From: Rhodocyclus tenuis
GTDB lineage: Bacteria; Pseudomonadota; Gammaproteobacteria; Burkholderiales; Rhodocyclaceae
Length of the DNA: 64,000 nt
Direction: 5' to 3'
Assembly: GCF_014197755.1 (NCBI RefSeq)
Contig: NZ_JACIGE010000002.1
Coordinates: 124,001 to 188,000 of the forward strand
In this document: piece after piece, positions 57,484 to 64,000 of the stretch
Layout: every line of letters starts with the position of its first letter
How positions within the stretch are numbered: the first letter of the stretch is position 1
Translations under genes and position numbers: made by a program
The notes under the pieces: model-generated
What the model saw: only the letters and a program-made list of their open reading frames with translations
Told to the model about the DNA's origin: nothing
Database searches by the model: none

Positions 57484-59586
57484 ATGCATGTTCTCTTCGA
57501 AGAAGACGGCGCCTTCAAGACCGGCGCAATCCTGACCGACAACGACACCTCGTTGCAGGTCGAAGCCGTTTCCGGCAAACGCAGCAAGATCAAGGCGACG
57601 AGCGTGCTGCTGCGTTTTGCCTCGCCGACGCCCGGCGAACTGCTCGAACGGGCGACGCCGCTGGCCGGCGAAATCGAAGCCGAATTCCTCTGGGAGTGCG
57701 CGACGGATGGCGAATTCGCCTTCGCCGATTTTGCCGCCGACTACTACGGCCATGCGCCGTCGGCGGTCGAAGCGACGGCACTACTGCTCGCCCTGCACGC
57801 CGCACCGGTGTATTTCCACCGCAAGGGACGCGGGCGTTTCCGCAAGGCACCGGCCGATATCCTGCAGGCCGCGCTGGCCGGGCTGGAAAAGAAGCGGCAA
57901 CAGGCGCTGGCGATCGAGCGCATGAGCCAGGCGCTGGCCGAATCGACGCTGCCGCCCGAATTCGTGCCGATGCTCGATCAACTGCTCTACAAGCCCGACC
58001 GCAACCGCCCCGAAACCAAGGCGCTGGAAGCGGCCTGCGCGCAAACCGGACTGTCTGCGCTGGCGCTGCTCGCGCGCTGCGGCGCCATCCGCTCGCCGCA
58101 CGCCTTCCACCTGCGCCGCTTCCTCAGCGAACAGTTCCCGCGCGGCACCGGTTTCCCCGACATCGAACCGCCGACACCACCGGCAACGCTGCCGCTCGCC
58201 GATGCGCCCGCTTTCTCGATCGACGACGCGGCGACCACCGAAATCGACGACGCCTTCTCGCTCGCCCGCCTGCCCGGCGTCGGCTGGCGCGTCGGCATCC
58301 ACATCGCCGCGCCGGGGCTGTCGATCGCGCCGGCTTCGCCGCTCGACACCATCGCGCGCGAGCGCCTGTCGACGGTTTACATGCCGGGCGACAAGATCAC
58401 CATGCTGCCCGACGCAGTCGTCGAGCAGTTCACGCTCGCCGCCGGCCGCGCCTGTCCGGCGGTGTCGCTCTACCTCACCGTCGACGAAGAGTTCGCCATC
58501 GTCGGCCACGATTCGTGCATCGAGCGCGTGCGCATCGCCGCCAACCTGCGCCACCACGATCTCGAGCCGCTGTTCAACGCGCAGACGCTGGCCGACGGCC
58601 TCGGCGAATTCGAGTACAGCGCGGAACTGAAAACGCTGTGGCAACTCGCCTGCGCCTGCGAAGAGCGGCGCGGCAAGGCCAACAGCGCCGCCAGCTTCGT
58701 CGACTACAACTTCAGCATCGACGGTGATCTGGCCGACGCCGAATCCTGCCACGTCGACATCAGCCAGCGGCCGCGCGGCAGCCCGCTCGACAAGCTCGTC
58801 GCCGAACTGATGATCGTCGCCAACAGCCTGTGGGGCGGCCTGCTCGCCGAGCAGCGCATCCCGGCGATCTACCGCGCGCAGTCGGCGGGCAAGGTGCGCA
58901 TGACGACGCAGCCGGCGCCGCACGATGGCCTCGGCGTGCCGCAATACGCGTGGATGTCGTCGCCGCTGCGCCGCTATGTCGATCTCGTCAACCAGCGCCA
59001 GCTGATCGCCTGCCTCAACGGCGACGCGCCACCCTTCGCCGCCAAGGGCGGACGCAATCAGGAGCTGTTCGCCGTGGTGCGCGATTTCGACATCGCCTAC
59101 GCCGCCTACGCCGAATTCCAGCGTGGCATGGAGCGCTACTGGAGCCTGCGCTGGCTGCAGCAGGAAGACTGCCGCAGCATCGACGCCAGCATGCGCCGCG
59201 ACGGCAGTGCCCGCCTCGACGGCCTGCCGCTGGTGCAGCGCGTACCGTCGGCACCGGAACTGCCGGCCGGCGCGCGCATCCGCCTGTCGATCGAACGCAT
59301 CGACCTGCTGACGCTTGAACTCGGCTGTCGCTGGCTGGAAACGCTCGCCGCCGACGGCGCCGCGCCGGAAGAGGAAGAAGAACTCGTCGCCGACGCCGAA
59401 GAAGCCGAAGCGATCGTCGCCATGGCCGAAGAAAACCCGCCGGCCGAAGCCGTGCTCGATGAGGAAGCGGCCGCTGGCGCAGGCGACATAGCCGAACCGA
59501 GCGAACCGGCAAGCGCCGCCGACACTGCCGGCGCGGACGCCAAGCGCCTCGCCGCCAGCGACGCGCCACTGGTGGCGCTCGGCTGA
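57484..59586 (+). CDS. RNase II-family exoribonuclease (RNB domain)
   Basis: The 700-residue protein has a small N-terminal region, then the RNB catalytic domain with AFSIDDAATTEIDDAFSLAR (the metal-binding aspartates), VYMPGDKITMLPDAV, and the SPLRRYVDLVNQRQL motif. A strongly acidic, Ala/Glu-rich tail follows from about 625. It degrades RNA 3' to 5'. The start codon follows a consensus -10 element by 6 bases and has no Shine-Dalgarno, so a leaderless mRNA is likely. tonB starts one base after its stop. Confidence 0.92.
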   Translation: MHVLFEEDGAFKTGAILTDNDTSLQVEAVSGKRSKIKATSVLLRFASPTPGELLERATPLAGEIEAEFLWECATDGEFAFADFAADYYGHAPSAVEATALLLALHAAPVYFHRKGRGRFRKAPADILQAALAGLEKKRQQALAIERMSQALAESTLPPEFVPMLDQLLYKPDRNRPETKALEAACAQTGLSALALLARCGAIRSPHAFHLRRFLSEQFPRGTGFPDIEPPTPPATLPLADAPAFSIDDAATTEIDDAFSLARLPGVGWRVGIHIAAPGLSIAPASPLDTIARERLSTVYMPGDKITMLPDAVVEQFTLAAGRACPAVSLYLTVDEEFAIVGHDSCIERVRIAANLRHHDLEPLFNAQTLADGLGEFEYSAELKTLWQLACACEERRGKANSAASFVDYNFSIDGDLADAESCHVDISQRPRGSPLDKLVAELMIVANSLWGGLLAEQRIPAIYRAQSAGKVRMTTQPAPHDGLGVPQYAWMSSPLRRYVDLVNQRQLIACLNGDAPPFAAKGGRNQELFAVVRDFDIAYAAYAEFQRGMERYWSLRWLQQEDCRSIDASMRRDGSARLDGLPLVQRVPSAPELPAGARIRLSIERIDLLTLELGCRWLETLAADGAAPEEEEELVADAEEAEAIVAMAEENPPAEAVLDEEAAAGAGDIAEPSEPASAADTAGADAKRLAASDAPLVALG

Positions 59587-59587
59587 G

Positions 59588-60481
59588 ATGGCCGCGCTCG
59601 CCCTGCGCCTGCCCCACCCGGCTGTCGCCGGTGAGCACTCGCTGCTCGGCATCGCCATCGGCGCATCGGTCGTGCTGCACGCGGCGGCCCTCTCGCTGCA
59701 CTTCGGCTTTCCCGAAATGTCGCGCGTGGTACAGGACAAGGCGCTCGAAATCGTTCTGGTCAACAGCAAGTCGGCACGCCGGCCCACCGATTCGCAGGCG
59801 CTGGCGCAGACCAATCTCGACGGCGGCGGCGACGTCGAGCAGGACCGGCGCGCGAAGACCTCGCTGCCGGTTTCCGAACAGCGCAAGAGCGGCGCCGATC
59901 TGGAACAGGCGCGGCAGCGCCAGCAGCAGCTTGAAACGCAGCAGCAGAAGCTGCTGACGCAGGCGAAGAACAAGCCGGTGATCGCCGCCCGCCCGGAAAG
60001 CGAAGCGCAGCCGAAACCGAACGCCACCATCAGCGGCCGCGATCTGGCGCAGAGCGCGCTGGCGATGGCGCGCCTTGAGGGCGAGATCGCGCAGAACGTC
60101 GACGAGTACAACAAGCGCCCGCGCAAGCGCAACATCGGCCTGCGCACCGACGAATACCGCTTCGCGCAGTACGTCGAAGACTGGCGGCAGAAGGTCGAGC
60201 GCATCGGCACGCTCAACTATCCCGACGCCGCGCGCGGCAAGCTCTACGGCTCGCTGGTGCTGACGGTGACGATCAAGAACGACGGCAGCGTCGACAAGAT
60301 CGAGATCAACCGCAGCTCGGGCCACCGCATCCTCGACGACGCCGCCCGGCGCATCGTGCAGATGGCCTCGCCCTACTCGCCCTTCCCGCCCGACATCCGG
60401 CGCGATACCGACATCCTCGAAATCACGCGTGCGTGGAGCTTCGTCAACGGCGACAGCCTGCAGACGGCGGCCAGCCGCTGA
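59588..60481 (+). CDS. TonB-family energy transducer
   Basis: The 297-residue protein has one N-terminal membrane helix ([19 protein letters not shown]), a charged helical middle part with a Gln/Arg-rich coiled coil ([16 protein letters not shown]), and a TonB C-terminal domain ([39 protein letters not shown]). It would transmit proton-motive force to outer-membrane receptors. No ExbB/ExbD genes lie in the window. It sits between the RNase and aroE genes. Confidence 0.85.
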   Translation: MAALALRLPHPAVAGEHSLLGIAIGASVVLHAAALSLHFGFPEMSRVVQDKALEIVLVNSKSARRPTDSQALAQTNLDGGGDVEQDRRAKTSLPVSEQRKSGADLEQARQRQQQLETQQQKLLTQAKNKPVIAARPESEAQPKPNATISGRDLAQSALAMARLEGEIAQNVDEYNKRPRKRNIGLRTDEYRFAQYVEDWRQKVERIGTLNYPDAARGKLYGSLVLTVTIKNDGSVDKIEINRSSGHRILDDAARRIVQMASPYSPFPPDIRRDTDILEITRAWSFVNGDSLQTAASR

Positions 60482-60510
60482 CGTGCCCGCGAACCCGAGC
60501 TGACCCCGCG

Positions 60511-61464
60511 ATGAGCGCGCGCTACGCCGTCTTCGGCAACCCGATCAGTCACAGCCGCTCGCCGGCAATCCACGCGGCCTTTGCCGCGCAGACCGGCGAA
60601 GACATCGTCTACACGGCGATCCTCGCGCCGCTCGACGGCTTTGCCACGAGCGTGCACGACTTCATTGCCGCCGGCGGGCGCGGCGCCAACGTCACCGTGC
60701 CGTTCAAGGAAGAAGCCTTCCGCCTCGCCGGCCGCCTGACGCAGCGCGCAGAACTCGCCGGCGCCGTCAATACGCTGATCTTCGTCGCGCCCGACCCGGC
60801 CGCAGCCGGCACGCCAGCGCTGATCACCGGCGACAACACCGACGGTGCCGGGCTGCTGCGCGACCTTGAACACAATCTCGGCTGCCGCGTCGCCGGCCGG
60901 CGCGTGCTGCTGCTCGGCGCCGGCGGCGCCGCACGCGGTGCGCTCGGCCCGCTGCTCGCCGCCGGCCCGGCGCAGGTTTTCATCGCCAACCGCACGGCCG
61001 AGAAGGCGGCGGCACTCGCCAGCCAGTTCGCGCGCCAGTTCGCCAGCAGCCGGCAGGCCGCCGACGCCAGCGCACAGCGAGGCGCAGCGCCGGCCAGCCC
61101 GGCGATCGCCGGCGGCGCTTTTGCCGACCTCGCCGGACAGAGCTTCGACCTCGTCATCAACGCCACTGCCGCCAGCCTCAAGGGCGAAGTGCCGCCGCTG
61201 CCCGCTGGCGTCCATGCGCCGGGCAGCCTCGCCTACGACATGATGTATTCGCCCGATGGCGATACGCCCTTCCTCGCCGCCGCACGCGCAGCCGGTGCAG
61301 CACGCTGCGCCGACGGGCTCGGCATGCTCGTCGAACAGGCAGCGGAAGCTTTCTTCGTCTGGCGCGGTGTGCGTCCCGACAGCAGCGCCGTGCTGGCTGC
61401 ACTGCGCGCCGCTACGCACGCCGCCACGCAAGACTCCCCGCCGGCGCAAGGCCAAAACAAGTGA
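60511..61464 (+). CDS. aroE: Shikimate dehydrogenase
   Basis: The 317-residue AroE has [34 protein letters not shown] with the catalytic lysine, [21 protein letters not shown] (NADP-binding) and [19 protein letters not shown]. It reduces 3-dehydroshikimate in aromatic amino acid synthesis. A middle insertion ([24 protein letters not shown]) and a short C-terminal tail make it longer than the usual 270-290. It overlaps mtgA by four bases. Confidence 0.96.
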   Translation: MSARYAVFGNPISHSRSPAIHAAFAAQTGEDIVYTAILAPLDGFATSVHDFIAAGGRGANVTVPFKEEAFRLAGRLTQRAELAGAVNTLIFVAPDPAAAGTPALITGDNTDGAGLLRDLEHNLGCRVAGRRVLLLGAGGAARGALGPLLAAGPAQVFIANRTAEKAAALASQFARQFASSRQAADASAQRGAAPASPAIAGGAFADLAGQSFDLVINATAASLKGEVPPLPAGVHAPGSLAYDMMYSPDGDTPFLAAARAAGAARCADGLGMLVEQAAEAFFVWRGVRPDSSAVLAALRAATHAATQDSPPAQGQNK

Positions 61465-62156
61465 AAACCTTCTCGCGCTGGATCAAGCGCATCGTCATCG
61501 GCCTGCTCGCGCTGCTGGTGATCTATCAGCTGTGGCTGTTCGCGCATGTGCTGTGGTGGAACAGCAATAACCCCGGCACGACGCGCTTCATGGAAATCCG
61601 CCTCGCCGAACTGCGCGAGAAGAAACCCGGCGCCGAACTGAAACAGCAGTGGGTCACTTACGAGCACATCTCGCCGCAGCTCAAGCGCGCGATCATCTCG
61701 GCTGAGGACGGCACTTTCGTCGATCACGAAGGTTTCGACTGGGACGGCATGCAGAAGGCGATCGAGAAGAACCAGAAGAAGGGGCGTATCGTCGCCGGCG
61801 GTTCGACCATCTCGCAGCAGCTGGCGAAAAACCTCTTCCTCTCGCCGGCGAAGACGCCCTGGCGCAAGGCCGAGGAAGCGGCGATCACGCTGATGCTCGA
61901 AAGCCTGTGGAGCAAGCGGCGCATCCTCGAGGTGTACCTCAACGTCATCGAATGGGGTGAGGGTGTCTTCGGCGCCGAAGCCGCGGCGCGCCACTACTTC
62001 GGTGTCTCGGCGGCGCAACTGTCGCCCGAGCAGGCGGCGCGGCTGGCCGGCATGGTGCCGAACCCGCGCTTCTACGACCGCAACCGCAACACGCCGGGGC
62101 TGGCGAAGAAGACCGCGATCATCCTCGGGCGAATGCCGGCGGCCGAACTGCCCTGA
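61461..62156 (+). CDS. mtgA: Monofunctional biosynthetic peptidoglycan transglycosylase
   Basis: The 231-residue GT51 protein has a membrane helix at about 8-28, then [21 protein letters not shown] (catalytic glutamate), [17 protein letters not shown], and [29 protein letters not shown]. It polymerises lipid II glycan chains in the periplasm. It overlaps aroE by four bases (GTGA), so it starts with GTG. Confidence 0.96.
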   Translation: MKTFSRWIKRIVIGLLALLVIYQLWLFAHVLWWNSNNPGTTRFMEIRLAELREKKPGAELKQQWVTYEHISPQLKRAIISAEDGTFVDHEGFDWDGMQKAIEKNQKKGRIVAGGSTISQQLAKNLFLSPAKTPWRKAEEAAITLMLESLWSKRRILEVYLNVIEWGEGVFGAEAAARHYFGVSAAQLSPEQAARLAGMVPNPRFYDRNRNTPGLAKKTAIILGRMPAAELP

Positions 62157-62178
62157 GCGGCAACGGCGCGCGCTGAGC

Positions 62179-62673
62179 TCAGCCCTTGTGCTCGACGCGC
62201 CGCGAAGTCTTCCTGACCAGCCCGGTCTCGGCGTCGAAATGCACGTGGAAGTGCGCTTCCTCGTTCGGGAAGCTGCTGCCGACGCGCCAGTCCCAGACCT
62301 CTTCGCCCATGCGCGCGAACACCGTGCTTGATCCCGGGTGGCCGAGCAGGCGCAGGATGTCTTCCTTGCTCATGCCCTCGCGCACCCTGGCGTAACTGGC
62401 CTCGCCGAGCACCTGCTCGATCTTCTGCAGCACGCCGTCCGGCCCGATGCTGAGCATGTGACATTCGATGCCGGCAGGCTGACGGTTGTATTCCCAGACA
62501 TACGAACCGTCGGCGTTGCGATACTCGGCTTTGGGTTCGCCCATGCGCGAGCGGATTTCGGCGACGGTCGACACGCCGGGTTCGAGTTTCTGCAGATTGA
62601 TGCCGTCGCAGGCCGGCAGAACTGCCGAGACAACAGCGGCAACACCGGCGCCAAGCCAGCGCGGAAGCGTCAT
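62179..62673 (-). CDS. BamE/SmpA-like outer-membrane lipoprotein with two domains
   Basis: The 164-residue product has a signal segment with VVSAVLPAC as lipobox, then two BamE/OmlA-like blocks: LEPGVSTVAEIRSRMGEPKAEY...WEYNRQPAG and VREGMSKEDILRLLGHPGSST...WDWRVG. The start at 62673 opens on a typical signal peptide; longer frames add residues without support. Canonical BamE has one such domain, so this is a related lipoprotein rather than certainly BamE. It faces mtgA across a 22-base gap. Confidence 0.85.
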   Translation of the reverse strand: MTLPRWLGAGVAAVVSAVLPACDGINLQKLEPGVSTVAEIRSRMGEPKAEYRNADGSYVWEYNRQPAGIECHMLSIGPDGVLQKIEQVLGEASYARVREGMSKEDILRLLGHPGSSTVFARMGEEVWDWRVGSSFPNEEAHFHVHFDAETGLVRKTSRRVEHKG

Positions 62674-62850
62674 GAGGCGACTCCAGGAAAACTTCGCGCC
62701 AGTGTAAGCCATCGGCAGCAGACCGGCGACGCGCGCAGAATTCGCCGGCACCCCTCAGGAAAGAATGACTTGCATTTCGGCGCGGGCGTTCAGCCGCGCC
62801 AAAGTGCCGCCAGAGTTGCCGGCACGGGTCGGCGGGACGGGCGTCGGTGT

Positions 62851-62856
62851 TAAAAT
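62851..62856 (+). promoter_or_regulatory. Candidate -10 element for mgtE
   Basis: TAAAAT lies 25 bases before the mgtE ATG in the 208-base divergent gap. The gap also contains an imperfect hairpin GGCGCGG / CCGCGCC at 62779-62800. No magnesium-sensing element was recognised. Confidence 0.4.
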
Positions 62857-62881
62857 CCCGCATCTTTTTGCGCAGCGCACC

Positions 62882-64000
62882 ATGAGCGAAGAAATCCACC
62901 ACGCCGACGGCGACGAATTGCAGCAACACCTCGACCAGGTGCAGACGCTGCTCGCCCGTCAGAAGCTGGTGGAAGGGCTGGTGCACCGGCAGGACATGCC
63001 GCGCCACGAGCTCGTCGAAGGGCTGGTGCACAAGCAGCATCTGAACGAGTTGCGCACGCGGCTCGACCACATGCACCCGGCCGACATCGCCTACATCCTC
63101 GAGGCGCTGCCGCTCGACGAGCGGCTGATCGTCTGGGATCTGGTCAAGGCCGAGCGCGACGGCGACATCCTGCTCGAAGTCTCGGACGCGGTCCGCGAAA
63201 GCCTGATCGCGAACATGGATTCGCACGAGCTCGTCGCCGCGGCCGAGAGCCTCGACGCCGACGAACTCGCCGACCTGGCGCCCGACCTGCCGCACGAGGT
63301 CATCGAAGGCGTTTTCCAGTCGCTGTCGGTCGAGGAACGCGAGCAGCTGCGCGCGGCGATGTCCTACCCCGAGGAATCGGTCGGTTCGATCATGGACTTC
63401 GACATGGTCACCGTGCGCGAGGACGTCACGCTCGAAGTCGTGCTGCGCTACCTGCGCCTCTTCGACGAACTGCCCGACCATACCGACCAGCTCTTCGTTG
63501 TCGACCGCGACGAGCACCTCAAGGGCGTGCTGCCGCTCAACCGCCTGCTCGTCTCCGACCCGGATACCGAAGTCGGCACGCTGATGCTCACCGACTTCAT
63601 CGACCTGCAGCCGGGCGACGAAGCCGAAGAAGCGGCGCAGGCCTTCGAGCGTTACGACCTCGTCTCGGCGCCGGTGGTCGACAGCCAGCACCGGCTGATC
63701 GGCCGCGTGACCGTCAATACCGTCGTCGACTTCATCCGTGAAGAAAGCGAAGCCGAACAACTGGCGCAGGCCGGTCTGAAAGAAGAGGAAGACATCTTCG
63801 CGCCGGTGTGGGATTCGGTGAAAAACCGCTGGGCCTGGCTGGCGGTGAATTTGGTCACCGCCTTTGTCGCCTCGCGCGTGATCGGCGCCTTTGAAGGCTC
63901 GATCGAAAAGCTCGTTGCGCTCGCCGCACTGATGCCGATCGTTGCCGGCATCGGCGGCAACTCGGGCAATCAGACGATCACCATGATCGTCCGCGCCATC
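62882..64000 (+). CDS. mgtE: Magnesium transporter, N-terminal part (3' end outside window)
   Basis: The 373 visible residues run without a stop to the window edge. They hold the MgtE_N helical domain (RTRLDHMHPADIAYILEALP), two CBS domains (MDFDMVTVREDVTLEVV, then LMLTDFIDLQPGDEAEEAAQAF), and the first membrane helix (NRWAWLAVNLVTAFVASRVIGAF) with the GIGGNSGNQ motif of the pore. MgtE is an intracellular Mg-gated Mg2+ channel. Near the N-terminus, LVEGLVHRQ and LVEGLVHKQ form a short tandem repeat. Confidence 0.95.
   Translation, partial: MSEEIHHADGDELQQHLDQVQTLLARQKLVEGLVHRQDMPRHELVEGLVHKQHLNELRTRLDHMHPADIAYILEALPLDERLIVWDLVKAERDGDILLEVSDAVRESLIANMDSHELVAAAESLDADELADLAPDLPHEVIEGVFQSLSVEEREQLRAAMSYPEESVGSIMDFDMVTVREDVTLEVVLRYLRLFDELPDHTDQLFVVDRDEHLKGVLPLNRLLVSDPDTEVGTLMLTDFIDLQPGDEAEEAAQAFERYDLVSAPVVDSQHRLIGRVTVNTVVDFIREESEAEQLAQAGLKEEEDIFAPVWDSVKNRWAWLAVNLVTAFVASRVIGAFEGSIEKLVALAALMPIVAGIGGNSGNQTITMIVRAI

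Noticed and set aside
57781-60216. Very long open frame on the minus strand (811 codons) opposite the RNase and tonB genes
   Set aside because: It is antisense to two genes with clear family motifs and is Arg/Ala/Val-rich without domains. High GC depletes stop codons, so long antisense frames are expected.
62882-63040. LVEGLVH(R/K)Q tandem repeat at the MgtE N-terminus as something novel
   Set aside because: Similar duplicated segments are, as far as I recall, common in proteobacterial MgtE proteins.

Overview
The window is a high-GC bacterial chromosome segment carrying 56 recognisable genes, one of them split by a frameshift and two cut by the window ends. Gene content and local order (accB-accC-prmA-zinc-ribbon DUF3426 protein; waaC-waaA facing tolC and pcm; RNase II-tonB-aroE-mtgA) fit a Gram-negative betaproteobacterium, most likely of the order Rhodocyclales. 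That placement is inferred from remembered synteny, not from a search. No rRNA, tRNA, CRISPR array, prophage or insertion sequence was seen.

Layout. (1) 1-7.4 kb, plus strand: biotin carboxylase pair, PrmA, a DUF3426 membrane protein, a PfkB sugar/nucleoside kinase, a glycine-zipper lipoprotein, and an OlsB/OlsA-like acyltransferase pair probably making ornithine-type lipids. (2) 7.5-35.6 kb, entirely minus strand: a surface-polysaccharide (O-antigen/EPS) locus of about 28 kb. Transcribed from 35.6 kb downwards it holds a GT2 glycosyltransferase, a UDP-sugar epimerase, rfbB-rfbD-rfbA-rfbC (dTDP-L-rhamnose), an EPS-type MarR regulator with a palindromic candidate operator, fcl and gmd (GDP-L-fucose), four SAM methyltransferases, a CMP-nonulosonate synthetase fused to a HAD phosphatase, a NeuB-SAF-cupin fusion, a frameshifted glycosyltransferase, an acetyltransferase, Wzx, Wzy, three GT-B glycosyltransferases, a WbpV/WbpL/WbpM-like trio for the initiating FucNAc/QuiNAc sugar, and apaH at the end. 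The stretch from about 12 to 27.5 kb is visibly less GC-rich than its flanks, as expected for an exchanged serotype core. (3) 35.7-40.4 kb: waaC and waaA of the LPS inner core, then tolC and pcm on the other strand. (4) 40.5-45.5 kb: a TetR-adaptor-RND efflux operon with a perfect TetR-type operator. (5) 45.7-53.5 kb: an HD-GYP protein fused to hemerythrin, a small lipoprotein-like protein, a MocR regulator, an alpha-carbonic anhydrase with an unusual N-terminal half, and thiC without a recognisable TPP riboswitch. (6) 53.6-64 kb: MFS transporter, YkgJ-like Cys-cluster protein, old yellow enzyme, uppP, an RNase II-family enzyme apparently translated from a leaderless mRNA, tonB, aroE, mtgA, a BamE-like lipoprotein and the 5' part of mgtE.

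How they work together: the WbpL-like enzyme would load the first sugar on undecaprenyl phosphate, the glycosyltransferases would extend it with rhamnose, fucose, uronic acid and a nonulosonic acid, and methyl and acetyl groups would decorate it. Wzx/Wzy would export and polymerise the chain, UppP would recycle the lipid carrier, and WaaA/WaaC plus the GT2 enzyme would build the core that can receive it. The most unusual items are the NeuB-SAF-cupin and CMP-transferase-HAD fusions (a compact nonulosonic-acid pathway, possibly for KDN), the HD-GYP-hemerythrin fusion lacking one iron ligand, and the split glycosyltransferase, whose frame is restored exactly by an extra copy of an 11-bp sequence.
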